From Bacillus sp. ISL-18 (GTDB lineage Bacteria; Bacillota; Bacilli; Bacillales; Cytobacillaceae), in contig NZ_JAGGQG010000002.1 of the NCBI RefSeq assembly GCF_018613415.1, forward strand, positions 1 to 64,000: DNA of 64,000 nucleotides, read 5' to 3'. Positions 43,668 through 54,000 of the stretch are shown piece by piece. The notes below the pieces were generated by a model that saw only the letters and a list, made by a program, of their open reading frames with translations, ran no database searches and was not told the DNA's origin. Made by a program: the position numbers and the translations under genes. The stretch's first letter is position 1. Every line of letters starts with the position of its first letter.

Positions 43668-43889
43668 AATCTTGGCCTCCTTTACGAAACGATTTCCTTA
43701 GGTGTAAGATAAGACACTATCCGCGCACTTTTTGCTTTCCGTAAATTTTTCCCTAATTCTAGTTGAACATTCACGTGAAAACTATAATGAAAAAATGTTC
43801 AAATCAACTGATGCAAATGTAAAAGAAGATGTGAAATTGGATCAGTTATTGGTACAATAAAGAAAATCGATAGTGTATAGGTGATACTT

Positions 43890-44828
43890 TTGGAGCAAGA
43901 TAAATTAAACAAAGTGATTGAAGCAGCAAAGTTATATTATTTACTGGATTATAACCAAAATGAGATTGCAAAGATATTGGGGGTTTCCCGCCCGACAGTA
44001 TCGCGATTGCTACAGCAGGCAAAGAGCGAAGGCATTGTCCAAATTACCATAATGGACCCAACAGAAAATGTTGAAAGTTTAGCTGCTCAACTAGAAAAAA
44101 AGTTCCATCTAAAAAAGGCGATTGTCGCCTCTATACCACAATATGAAGACCATATTATCAAAAATTACCTAGGTGAAAAGGCCGCAGCTTATTTGGATAG
44201 CATCGTTAAAGAAGACGACATTATTGGGGTTACATGGGGAACAACGCTTTATCATATTGCGATTGAGCTAAAACAAAAGTTTGTAAAGAACGTCAAGGTA
44301 GTCCAATTAAAAGGCGGAGTGAGTCATGCGGAAACCAATACGTACGCCTCGGAAATTCTATATCTTTTCGGTAAGGCCTACAATACGACTCCTTTGAATC
44401 TTCCCTTACCTGCCATCGTGGATCATGTAGTTGTAAAGCAGGCAATGGAGGCAGACCGGCATATCCGCAGAATTTTGGAATTGGGAAAACAGGCTAACAT
44501 CGCCATATTTACAATAGGTTCAATTAAGACAGATTCATTATTATTTCAATTAGGATATTTTATAGACAGTGATTTGGACTCACTATATGGCAAGGCAGTT
44601 GGTGATATTTGTTCACGATTCTTCGATAAAAATGGCCAAATTTGCAATGAAAGTTTGAATGAAAGAACCCTGGGTGTGAACCTTGATGTGCTTAGCCAGA
44701 AAGAATATTCTATTGTTGTAGCTGGAGGGCCTAACAAAATAGAGGGAATCTATGGCGCCTTAACAGGAAAATATGCAAATGTTTTAATTACCGATCAATT
44801 TACTGCAAGATTCCTGCTTGATAAATAG
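43890..44828 (+). CDS. deoR: deoxyribonucleoside regulator DeoR (SorC family)
   Basis: About 312 residues. Helix-turn-helix KVIEAAKLYYLLDYNQNEIAKILGVSRPTVSRLLQQAKSEG, then the SorC sugar-binding domain (GVTWGTTLYHIAIEL, GGPNKIEGIYGALTGKYANVLITD). B. subtilis DeoR responds to deoxyribose 5-phosphate. TTG start at 43890 preferred over GTG at 43881: AGGTG lies 6 nt before it and the family N-terminus matches. It precedes deoC, 121 bp downstream. Confidence 0.93.
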   Translation: MEQDKLNKVIEAAKLYYLLDYNQNEIAKILGVSRPTVSRLLQQAKSEGIVQITIMDPTENVESLAAQLEKKFHLKKAIVASIPQYEDHIIKNYLGEKAAAYLDSIVKEDDIIGVTWGTTLYHIAIELKQKFVKNVKVVQLKGGVSHAETNTYASEILYLFGKAYNTTPLNLPLPAIVDHVVVKQAMEADRHIRRILELGKQANIAIFTIGSIKTDSLLFQLGYFIDSDLDSLYGKAVGDICSRFFDKNGQICNESLNERTLGVNLDVLSQKEYSIVVAGGPNKIEGIYGALTGKYANVLITDQFTARFLLDK

Positions 44829-44841
44829 GATAAACACTTTT

Positions 44842-44871
44842 ACATTTGTTCATATTATTGTTTACAAATGT
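44842..44871. promoter_or_regulatory. DeoR-like operator and promoter of deoC
   Basis: Inverted repeat ACATTTGT/ACAAATGT separated by 14 nt, overlapping a possible promoter (TTTACA 44861-44866, 18-nt spacer, TATAGT). Confidence 0.6.
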
Positions 44872-44949
44872 TCACTCTCTTTGTTATAGTTAGGTTGTCG
44901 TAAAAAAGAATGTAGTCCGAATAACTTAAATAATTAGGGGGAAATTAAA

Positions 44950-45624
44950 ATGACTCAAAATATTGTTAAAATAATTGATCATACATTATTAAAAGCGGAT
45001 GCAACGCGCGAAGAAATCATTAAAATTATTGATGAGGCAAAAGAGTATTTATTTGCATCTGTTTGTATTAATCCAACATGGGTTAAAACCGCAGCTGAAC
45101 TGCTTGCTGATACTCCAGAGGTTAAAGTATGTACGGTAATCGGATTTCCATTAGGAGCATCAACCTCGGATACAAAAGCATTTGAAACCAAAAATGCTAT
45201 CGAGAATGGTGCGGATGAGGTGGATATGGTTATTAACATAGCTGCACTTAAAGACCAACAAGACGAAGTAGTCGAACAAGATATTCGTGCTGTCGTTGAG
45301 GCGGCAAAAGGTAAGGCACTAGTGAAGGTAATTATTGAAACATGCTTACTAACCAATGAAGAAAAGGTCAGAGCTTGTGAGCTTGCTGTAAAAGCAGGGG
45401 CTGATTTTGTAAAAACTTCAACAGGATTTTCTACAGGTGGTGCAACCGTCGAAGATATCCGTTTAATGCGTCAAACTGTAGGACCTGATATAGGTGTAAA
45501 GGCCTCCGGAGGAGTTAGAAGCCGTGAAGATGCCTTAGCGATGGTAGAGGCAGGGGCTACCCGCATTGGCGCAAGTTCTGGTGTTTCGATTGCAAAAGGG
45601 GAACTTTCTAATAACAACTATTAA
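44950..45624 (+). CDS. deoC: deoxyribose-phosphate aldolase
   Basis: Class I aldolase splitting deoxyribose 5-phosphate to acetaldehyde and glyceraldehyde 3-phosphate. 224 residues, TIM barrel. Motifs: [11 protein letters not shown] at the N-terminus, [38 protein letters not shown], and [14 protein letters not shown], where the Lys forms the Schiff base. RBS AGGGGGGAAA. Confidence 0.96.
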   Translation: MTQNIVKIIDHTLLKADATREEIIKIIDEAKEYLFASVCINPTWVKTAAELLADTPEVKVCTVIGFPLGASTSDTKAFETKNAIENGADEVDMVINIAALKDQQDEVVEQDIRAVVEAAKGKALVKVIIETCLLTNEEKVRACELAVKAGADFVKTSTGFSTGGATVEDIRLMRQTVGPDIGVKASGGVRSREDALAMVEAGATRIGASSGVSIAKGELSNNNY

Positions 45625-45639
45625 TGTGAGGGTAATAGG

Positions 45640-45810
45640 ATGAAAGAAGTCGTAATGGCCTTAATTGCTGGTCTGGTTGTAGGAATGTTATTTAGGTTCT
45701 TAAAATTACCGTTACCGGCTCCACCTGTATTTTCAGCTGTTGTGGGTGTTTTCGGTGTTTATTTTGGCGGCGTAGTTCTAGATTGGATTTTAAAGGTCAT
45801 TCGGCATTAA
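45640..45810 (+). CDS. XapX-domain small membrane protein
   Basis: 56 residues with two membrane segments and the short motif LPLPAPPVFSAVVGVFGVY, typical of the XapX (DUF1427) family. Starts 16 nt after deoC with a GAGGG RBS (45628-45632), so it is likely co-transcribed. It is too short for most gene finders. In E. coli xapX is a name from the xanthosine operon; placement beside deoC supports a nucleoside link, though no transporter or phosphorylase is present here. Confidence 0.8.
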   Translation: MKEVVMALIAGLVVGMLFRFLKLPLPAPPVFSAVVGVFGVYFGGVVLDWILKVIRH

Positions 45811-45842
45811 TAGGTAGGGAAAAGAATTTTTTCTTAATCGGT

Positions 45843-45880
45843 GAGAAGCTATTTCTATGGAATATCTTCTCTTTTTTATT
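45843..45880 (+). terminator. terminator of deoC-xapX
   Basis: GAGAAG/CTTCTC stem with a 17-nt loop and a T-run. Confidence 0.65.
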
Positions 45881-45932
45881 TATTTAAAGTAGTGAAATGG
45901 AATTAATTTTTCAATCGTTAGGAATGAAGCGC

Positions 45933-46736
45933 ATGATAAAAAAGATTGGGTTCATCGGGGCCGGAAAAATGGCCCAAGCAATGATTGGTGGAATCTTACA
46001 AGCAAATGGAGTTAGTAAGGAGCATATAATGGCCAGTGCTTCTACTGAAAGAACGATACAGGCTATTTCTGAAAAGTATAGGATTCTCGTATCGTTGAAC
46101 AACAAAGATGTGGCAAGGTTTGCTGACATCCTTATTCTAGCAGTGAAACCTGACCAGCATGCAGGGATTATTGAGGAAATTAAAAGTGAAATAAAACAAA
46201 GCACCATTATCGTTACGATTGCAGCGGGTATTACCTTAGCGGATATCGAACAGTTATTTGGTTTAGCAGTTAAGACCGTACGGACCATGCCTAATACTCC
46301 TTCGTTGGTAGGTGAGGGCATGACCGCACTCTGTGCAAATAGTTATGTTAAGGAGGAAGAGCTAGCAGCGGTTGAGCAATTGCTGCAATGCTTTGGTCAA
46401 ACTGAGCGCATGGATGAGAAATTAATGGATGCAATACCGTCTATCAGTGGGTCGTCACCGGCCTATGTTTATATGTTAATAGAAGCAATGGCCGATGGCG
46501 GAGTACGTCAAGGCATCCCTAGAGATCAAGCCTACCGCCTGGCTGCACAGGCTGTACTGGGAGCCGCTAAAATGGTTCTGGAAACTGGCCTGCACCCTGG
46601 AGAGTTAAAAGATCAAGTTTGTACACCTGGCGGCACAACCATAGAGGCAGTGGCAACCCTTGAAAGAGAACAGTTCCGGGGTTCAATCATAGCCGCCATG
46701 GAGAGCTGTACAAGTAAGGTGAAAAATTTAGGCTAA
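45933..46736 (+). CDS. proC: pyrroline-5-carboxylate reductase
   Basis: Last step of proline synthesis, reducing pyrroline 5-carboxylate with NAD(P)H. About 267 residues; Rossmann motif IGFIGAGKMAQAMIGG, TVRTMPNTPSLVGEGMTALC, and the C-terminal ISGSSPAYVYMLIEAMADGGVRQGIPRDQAYRLAAQ and DQVCTPGGTTIEAV. The start at 45933 is supported by TAGGA at 9-10 nt; the open frame to 45897 lacks an RBS. Confidence 0.95.
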   Translation: MIKKIGFIGAGKMAQAMIGGILQANGVSKEHIMASASTERTIQAISEKYRILVSLNNKDVARFADILILAVKPDQHAGIIEEIKSEIKQSTIIVTIAAGITLADIEQLFGLAVKTVRTMPNTPSLVGEGMTALCANSYVKEEELAAVEQLLQCFGQTERMDEKLMDAIPSISGSSPAYVYMLIEAMADGGVRQGIPRDQAYRLAAQAVLGAAKMVLETGLHPGELKDQVCTPGGTTIEAVATLEREQFRGSIIAAMESCTSKVKNLG

Positions 46737-46944
46737 AATTAGTTTGGGATTCCATAAAGGGATCCTTCTTTTTTTAGCTTGTATATGAATTTTGTACACT
46801 TCTGAAAATTTTCGCCTTTTTTCGACTTTTTTCATGGTATTTCTGATCAATTCATAATACACTCAAGATAATCACAAACTTATCACATATGGTATGTTAC
46901 GATCGTCATTATTTTCTCATAGAAACTTGGGGTGCAGGTAGTTA

Positions 46945-48564
46945 ATGGACTTAAATAAATATAAAAATTTGCTTATTCAGAAGGTAAAAAATCAACTATC
47001 AATGTGGTTTGATAGTAACGAAGTAATCAAACATTCAGAAGTTTATCGATTTCTGCATTCCCTTCATGGAAGTGCAGGCACATTACAATTAGTGGGTCTT
47101 CATCAGCTTTCTGGATTTTTACTGAACCAGATCAAGGCAGAAGATGAAAGGGTATGGGGTAAAGGAGAACTACAAAAGTTTTTAGAAGAAATCATTAGCC
47201 TGACAGATAAATACGAATCATACTCTGAAAAGGGGTCGATAATCCCCAACGAGCGCCGATATGAGGAAAGATTACCGCTTATTCAAATCATTGATGATGA
47301 TATTTCCATGCTTATTCTCCTTAAAGATACCCTCGAGGAAAAGGGGTGGATGGTTGCTGCCAATACCGATTCTAAAAAGGCGATTTCACAATATTACGAT
47401 TTAAATCCTGACTGTGTAATCATTGATATTAACTTACCTGGAATTAATGGTATTGAACTGTTAAAGGAAATTGGGCAGCATACACATCAACATTTTGTTC
47501 CCACAATCATGATTAGTCTAATGAATGACCGCGAAACAAGAATAAGAGCTTACGAACTAGGTGCTGATGATTTCATTGAAAAACCAATTGATTTAGAAGA
47601 ATTGACTGTTCGAATATCCCGTCATATAAAGAGAAAAAAGTTATTAAATCAACTTGTACTAGTAGACGAGCTTACACAGTTATATAATCGAAAGTTTTTA
47701 TTCGACGTGTATAATCGCTGCCTTAGGGATATTAAACGAACTAAACAACCTTTCAGTATAGCCATCTTAGACCTTGATCATTTCAAACAAATTAATGATT
47801 CCTTTGGGCACGTCAATAGAGACAAAATCCTTGCAGCTTTTGCCTCTTTTTTAAAAGAACATACAAGAAGCTCTGATACCGTTTTTAGATATGGCGGTGA
47901 GGAGTTCATCATTATCTTTGAGAATGCCCATCAAATTGAAGTGGCTGAGATTGTTTCAAGATTACTTACCAAATTTTCAACCATCCCTTTCCCTTTAAGG
48001 GAGGAGACACATTATGTTACTTTTTCAGCCGGTATTTATACGATCCATCATTCTGATGTTTCGATGGAAACAGCTATCTTGGCTGCAGATCAAGCCTTAT
48101 ATTCAGCAAAAGCAAACGGCAGGGCACGGGTGGAGAGTGCCAATGAGTCCATAATGGATGTCCCAAAAAGGAAATTATTTGTTTCCATTATTGATGACGA
48201 CCCAATTATTCGAACAATGTTAATGAGAATTCTAAATGTCATGGATTTTTCTAATTTTGAATTAAACTTGGCGGAATATGGAGATGGAGTACAGTTTTTT
48301 CATTCAAATCGAATAGAAGAAAAAGGAGAACATTTTTTAATAATAGATGGTGTGATGCCGGTAATGGATGGGATTGAAGTTCTTCAAAAGGTACAAAAAA
48401 TAAAATATAGCCACAATATTCATGTCCTTATGCTGACTGGAAGGAAAAATGAAGCTGATATCGAAAAGGCTTTAGCACTTGGTGCAGATGATTATGTAAC
48501 AAAGCCCTTTAGCATTAAGGAACTGCAGGCGCGAATACAAAGGTTAATTAAAAGGATGAAATAA
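46945..48564 (+). CDS. HPt-REC-GGDEF-REC signalling protein
   Basis: 539 residues. Hpt module (HSLHGSAGTLQLVGLH near residues 34-50, phospho-acceptor His); first receiver (DDD at 115-117, DINLPGINGIELL, GADDFIEKP); GGDEF (LTQLYNRKFLFD and RYGGEEFIII, with an RxxD inhibition site RSSD five residues before GGEEF); second receiver (DDDPIIRTML, IDGVMPVMDGIEVL, GADDYVTKP). Both receivers have complete acidic pockets and signature Lys. Probably a phosphorelay-controlled c-di-GMP synthase regulating the polysaccharide genes downstream; no kinase is adjacent. Confidence 0.92.
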   Translation: MDLNKYKNLLIQKVKNQLSMWFDSNEVIKHSEVYRFLHSLHGSAGTLQLVGLHQLSGFLLNQIKAEDERVWGKGELQKFLEEIISLTDKYESYSEKGSIIPNERRYEERLPLIQIIDDDISMLILLKDTLEEKGWMVAANTDSKKAISQYYDLNPDCVIIDINLPGINGIELLKEIGQHTHQHFVPTIMISLMNDRETRIRAYELGADDFIEKPIDLEELTVRISRHIKRKKLLNQLVLVDELTQLYNRKFLFDVYNRCLRDIKRTKQPFSIAILDLDHFKQINDSFGHVNRDKILAAFASFLKEHTRSSDTVFRYGGEEFIIIFENAHQIEVAEIVSRLLTKFSTIPFPLREETHYVTFSAGIYTIHHSDVSMETAILAADQALYSAKANGRARVESANESIMDVPKRKLFVSIIDDDPIIRTMLMRILNVMDFSNFELNLAEYGDGVQFFHSNRIEEKGEHFLIIDGVMPVMDGIEVLQKVQKIKYSHNIHVLMLTGRKNEADIEKALALGADDYVTKPFSIKELQARIQRLIKRMK

Positions 48565-48565
48565 A

Positions 48566-49606
48566 TTGTTTACAAACGAGTTACTGTTCCTTTCCATTCT
48601 AACTCTCTCCTTACTAGTGCTGCTTGTCATTTTACTGGGATATTTAACGATTAGAAAAACGGTTGAGATTCGAAAGAGAAAAAAAGTTGAACGATACCGT
48701 GAGGTCTACAATCCCCTTATTTCTTCTAACTTAATAGAAGGTGTGATCTCAAGGAAACTCACACCTGAATCGATTCTTCAGCAAAAGGCTATCGAACAAC
48801 TGCTGAGCAGGTATACGAAGGTAATTGAGGGAGCAGAGGAAAAAGCCCGTTTAGCGAAACTAGCTTCGATGTATCTATCGAATTATTATCAAAAACAGCT
48901 CCAGAGCCACAAGTGGAGCACAAGAATGAATACCCTTTATCATATTGAAGATTTTAATATGGTAGACCTCACTGACGATGTCCTCAGGTTATTAAATAGG
49001 AAACGGCTTTCACAACAAGAAATTATTTATATCTTAAGAATTCTGGCTTTATTCCAATGTAATCAGCTATTCGATTTGTTAACTACAAAATATCAAGACC
49101 TAACCGAATTTGATTACCGCCATATACTGATTCCTTTAGAGCAAAAGAAATTTGACCAGTATGTGCTTCATTTTCACCATGCAGGCATGCCGCTTCAAAA
49201 AGCAATTATTGATGTGATTGCAAGTAAACGTGAGGTCTCCTATAACCATTTCCTTGAAAAAATCTTTTCAAGCTATTCCGGTGAAATAAGGTTAAGGGCT
49301 TTAAAAGCTTTGGCCGAAATTGGTTATGTAAAAGATAGTGCCCCATACTTAGAACTTCTCTATTCAGATAAATGGAAAGAAAGACTAGTAGCAGCCAAAT
49401 TAATCGGATCACTAAAAGAAGGAAAAGCTATACCGCGATTGATTGAGTTGCTGCATGATCGTACTTGGTGGGTTCGCTCACAAGCTGGGGAGGCCATCAG
49501 CCAATTTACTCAGGGAAAAGCCATCTTACAAACTGTATTAGAAACATCAACCGATCCATTTGCAAAAGATATGGCCTGGGAATGGCTGCATAAAGGGGGA
49601 GAATAA
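48566..49606 (+). CDS. membrane-anchored HEAT-repeat protein
   Basis: 346 residues: a membrane helix (LLFLSILTLSLLVLLVILLGYLTI) at residues 4-28, then cytosolic helical repeats resembling HEAT (RLRALKALAEIGYVKDSAPYLE, RLVAAKLIGSLKEGKAIPRLI, VRSQAGEAISQF). TTG start 1 nt after the previous stop. A scaffold or receptor role between the response regulator and the glycosyltransferase is an inference. No catalytic motifs. Confidence 0.8.
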   Translation: MFTNELLFLSILTLSLLVLLVILLGYLTIRKTVEIRKRKKVERYREVYNPLISSNLIEGVISRKLTPESILQQKAIEQLLSRYTKVIEGAEEKARLAKLASMYLSNYYQKQLQSHKWSTRMNTLYHIEDFNMVDLTDDVLRLLNRKRLSQQEIIYILRILALFQCNQLFDLLTTKYQDLTEFDYRHILIPLEQKKFDQYVLHFHHAGMPLQKAIIDVIASKREVSYNHFLEKIFSSYSGEIRLRALKALAEIGYVKDSAPYLELLYSDKWKERLVAAKLIGSLKEGKAIPRLIELLHDRTWWVRSQAGEAISQFTQGKAILQTVLETSTDPFAKDMAWEWLHKGGE

Positions 49607-49607
49607 G

Positions 49608-51020
49608 CTGGCATTTATACTATGGGGAGATATTGTTACGTCTTTTGCTTGGTTTATTGCATTTTATATGGTAATTGTCATTGTTTTTTATACCGCGATT
49701 CTCATAATATCATTTTTTCAGTTACGAAAGGAATATCAGCTTGATCGGATTCAGGCCTATGAAGATTATTTAGATGAAATTTATACCAAACCGGTTTCGA
49801 TCATCGTTCCTGCCTATAATGAGGAGGCCGGAATTATTCAAAGCGTCCGTTCACTTTTAAGTATAAACTACCCAACCTATGAAGTAATTGTCGTAAACGA
49901 TGGCTCTAAAGACAGCACCTTGCAGAAAATGATCGATTTTTATGATATGAAGGAAATACAAAAAGTGGTTAGAATCCAGGTGAATGCTAAACCAATTAAA
50001 AGGATATATCAATCATCGATACTTTCTAACCTTTTTCTGATTGACAAGGAAAATGGAGGAAAAGCGGATGCCCTTAATGTCGGTCTAAACTTCTCTCATT
50101 ATCCTTATTTCTGTTCTTTGGATGGTGATTCTGTTTTAGAGGAAGATGCTTTTTTAAAGGTAATGAAGCCAATTGTGGACTCGAATGAGGAGGTAATTGC
50201 TTCTGGCGGCAGTGTGAGGATTGCCAATGGATGTGAAATTCAGAATGGTCATATTCAAAATATTGGCCTATCAGATAAGCCCTTGGTGGTTATGCAAATA
50301 ATTGAATATTTACGAGCATTTTTAATGGGGAGGATAGGTTTAAGCAGACACAATCTTCTCCTTATTATTTCTGGTGCATTTGGTGTTTTTTCAAAACATT
50401 GGGTCATTGAAGCAGGCGGCTATCGAACCGATACCGTAGGTGAAGATATGGAACTTGTTGTACGAATGCACCGCCTCTTAAAAGAAAAGGGACTTAAAAA
50501 GAAAATCGTATATGTACCGGATCCTGTTTGTTGGACAGAAGTACCGGAGGACATAACATTTTTGCGGAGGCAGCGGAGACGCTGGCATAGGGGGCTTTTT
50601 GAAAGTTTATGGACCCATCGTAAATTAACCTTTAATCCTAAGTACGGGTCCATCGGATTACTTGCATTTCCTTACTTTTGGATTGTAGAATTTTTTGGTC
50701 CGATTATTGAACTATCAGGGTATATTTTTATGATTTTATGTTTGCTCCTTGGAGGAACCTACATCGAATTTTCAATTTTATTATTTTTACTTTCTTGTTT
50801 GTATGGGTCCATTTTTTCGATGGCTGCTGTTCTTTTAGAGGAGTGGAGCTTAACCAAATATCCAAAAGTTACAGATATCTTCAAGCTTTTTTTCTATTCG
50901 TTAACAGAAACCATCTGGTACCGGCCAATGACTGTTTTTTGGCGTTGTGAAGGGGTTTGGCAAATCATAAAAGGAGAGACAAGCTGGGGAGAAATGAAAA
51001 GAAAAGGTGTATCAAAATGA
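49608..51020 (+). CDS. membrane glycosyltransferase family 2 (processive type)
   Basis: About 470 residues. N-terminal membrane helix, GT2 domain with VSIIVPAYNEEAGIIQSV, VVNDGSKDST, SLDGDSVLEEDA (acidic motif) and TEVPEDITFLRRQRRRWHRG (QxxRW-like acceptor motif), then several C-terminal helices. The QRRRW motif is typical of synthases of cellulose or poly-N-acetylglucosamine type. The start is uncertain: I favour CTG at 49608 because GGGGGAG sits 9-12 nt before it, just after the previous stop; the TTG at 49560 would overlap the HEAT gene. It overlaps the next gene by 4 nt. Confidence 0.87.
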   Translation: MAFILWGDIVTSFAWFIAFYMVIVIVFYTAILIISFFQLRKEYQLDRIQAYEDYLDEIYTKPVSIIVPAYNEEAGIIQSVRSLLSINYPTYEVIVVNDGSKDSTLQKMIDFYDMKEIQKVVRIQVNAKPIKRIYQSSILSNLFLIDKENGGKADALNVGLNFSHYPYFCSLDGDSVLEEDAFLKVMKPIVDSNEEVIASGGSVRIANGCEIQNGHIQNIGLSDKPLVVMQIIEYLRAFLMGRIGLSRHNLLLIISGAFGVFSKHWVIEAGGYRTDTVGEDMELVVRMHRLLKEKGLKKKIVYVPDPVCWTEVPEDITFLRRQRRRWHRGLFESLWTHRKLTFNPKYGSIGLLAFPYFWIVEFFGPIIELSGYIFMILCLLLGGTYIEFSILLFLLSCLYGSIFSMAAVLLEEWSLTKYPKVTDIFKLFFYSLTETIWYRPMTVFWRCEGVWQIIKGETSWGEMKRKGVSK

Positions 51021-54000
51021 AAAAGTCAATCTACTTATTTTTCTATGCTATAATTTTTCTAGCATTAGTAACAAGTCCATTTTGGCTATGGAAACTTCAG
51101 CCGGAGAAGAATTTGAATGTACTAATTATGGATAAAACAGTACCAAATTCATCTTATCGGGAGCATAAGGGATTGGTTTGGATCTTAAACAATGCTAAGT
51201 ATTTTAAAAATGGTCAACCTTATTCTGCAGAAAAGGATTATAAGGGATTTGAGCCAAAAGGTAATCAAGACTATTCGATTGTCCCACTTCCCAAAGATAT
51301 AACTAAATATGATGTTTTTTATCTTACAGATCAATACGGTGTCTATAAGAAGGAGTTTTATGGACAGAATTCCAGTGGAAAAAGGTCAGCAAAAATTTAT
51401 GGCGGTCTAACACAAAGTGAAGTTAATCAATTGAAGAAGGCACTTATTCAATCAAAACCTAAAACATTAATAGCAGAATTTAATACCTTTGCCAGTCCAA
51501 CCTCAGATCCTGCAAAAGAGGGAATATCAAACCTATTGAATGTAGAGTGGTCGGGATGGATTGGCAGATATTTTTCAGATTTGAATAACGAAGAGGTACC
51601 TGAATGGGTAAAACAGAATTATCAAAAGCAGCATGAAAAATGGACTTTCAGTGGAGAAGGTTTTGTCTTTGTTAGTAAAAGTAATTATGTGGTAGTCATA
51701 GGAAAAGAAGATGTTAACGATCACGGACTCAAATTTACATTAACAAATAAAGGTCAACAACACTTTTCGGAAAAGATAAATGGAACCTATCAGTATTGGT
51801 TTGATATTATTCAAGCCAAAAATAATAATGAGATCTTAGCTAATTATCAGCTGCCTGTTTCAAAAAAGGCGAGTGAAAAGTTAGCGGGATTTGGAATACC
51901 GAACAAGTTTCCTGCGGTCATTTATCATCAGAATGCTAGATACTCCTCCTATTATTTTTCTGGTGACTATGCTGATGAAGCAGATGTACCAGGCATTTAC
52001 CAGACAAAAGGTTTGGATAAGTGGAAAAAGACATTCGGATCAAACCATTCTTTTTATTGGTCAGCTTATGTCCCTATGATGAATGATATCCTGAAAAAAG
52101 GGATAAAAAAGGTAGAGCAGCAAGAGAAAGTGGAATTAGTCGACAAAAATGGGATTCAGACCAATAGTCAAACAAATGATTCCTATATTCAAATCCAAAA
52201 GAATGGAACGTGGCAGAACTTTTTAATTAAAGGAGTGAATATGGGGATTGGCAAACCAGGCTACTTCCCTGGGGAAACAGCTATTACAAAAGAAGAATAT
52301 TTCCGATGGTTTCAAGAAATCGGAGCAATGAATGCTAATGCCATCAGGGTTTATACCCTTCACCCTCCCCAGTTTTATGAAGCTTTTTATGATTATAATC
52401 AAATTGCTAAAAAGCCTTTATTCTTATTTCATGGAACGTGGGTAAATGAAGAAAATTTAATCAAAACCCAAGATGCATTCGCCAAAGTAAATGTGGATGA
52501 TGCGAAATTAGAAATAAAAAATATGGTGGACATTATTCATGGAAATGCTACTCTTGCCAAACGGCCAGGTCATGCATCGGGTGTGTATAAACATGATATT
52601 TCAAAGTTTGTAATTGGCACCATTATTGGAACTGAATGGGACCCTGCAATGGTTCAAAATACAAATAAAAAGCATTCCGGTTTGAGCCAATTTAAAGGAA
52701 ATTATTTTGAAACAGATCAGGCCAGTCCTTTTGAAATTTGGCTCGCTGAGTTGATGGATTATGCAGCAAGTTATGAGGCAGCCCAATACAAGTGGCAGCA
52801 TTCGATGAGCTTTACGAATTGGGTCACTACGGATTTGCTCAAGCATCCATCTGAACCATTGGAAAATGAGGATATGGTGTCGGTAGACCCCAATCATATT
52901 AAAGCATCAAAAACCTTTACAGCTGGCTTATTTGCTTCCTATCATATCTATCCTTACTATCCGGATTTTCTCAATTATGAGAAGAAATATCTAAACTATA
53001 CCGATGCTAGTGGGAAGAAAAATAATTATTCAGGATATCTAAATGAGCTGCGCTCTGCCCATCATATGCCAGTCTTAGTAGCAGAATTTGGCGTACCTTC
53101 TTCAAGAGGCTTAACGCATAAAAATCCTTACGGGATGAATCAGGGATTTCATTCTGAGAAGGAACAAGGACAAATTGATCAGCATTTGTTTCAATCTATT
53201 GTTGCAGAGAAGTACGCGGGCGGACTTGTGTTTACTTGGCAGGATGAATGGTTTAAGCGGACTTGGAACACAATGGACTTCGATGACCCGGACCGCCGCC
53301 CGTATTGGAATAACCAGCAAACAAATGAACAGCATTTTGGCTTGCTTGGATTTGAACCAGGTAAGAAGGAAACAGCCATAATTGTCGATGGTGCGGCAGA
53401 AGATTGGGACATAGCTGCTGCAAAAGCAGCCTATCAATCTGACAATAAGCAGGGTTTGAAGGAAGTACGGTTCACCTCTGATAGTGGCTATTTGTACTTC
53501 TTACTAAAATATAATCAACCCGTCGATTTTAAAAACGAAGGTACCTATCTATTACTCGACACAATTGGGAACCAAGGCCAAACAACCATTCCTATTAACC
53601 AGCAAGTAAAGATTAATGCAGATTACGGAATTGACTTTCTTATTAAGCTGCAGGGTCCAAATAACTCGAGAATATTGGTTGATAGTTACTATGACACGTT
53701 CTATTACCAGTATGGAAAACTCTTGCGAATGATTTCAGAAGAGCCATATGCCTCTCAAAAGAATAATGGCCTATTTAATCCAATCCGCTTGGCACTAAAT
53801 AAGCAACAAACAATTCCTTCTACCAAGGTGGTCCTTCCATTTCAGGATTATGAAACAGGGGTATTACAATATGGCAGCGCTAATCCAGCCAGTAAGAATT
53901 TCAATTCCTTAACTGACATAAGTATGAGCAGCGATAAAAAGATAATTGAAGGAAGGATTCCATGGCAGCTTTTAAATGTGAAAGACCCCAGCTTGAAAGA

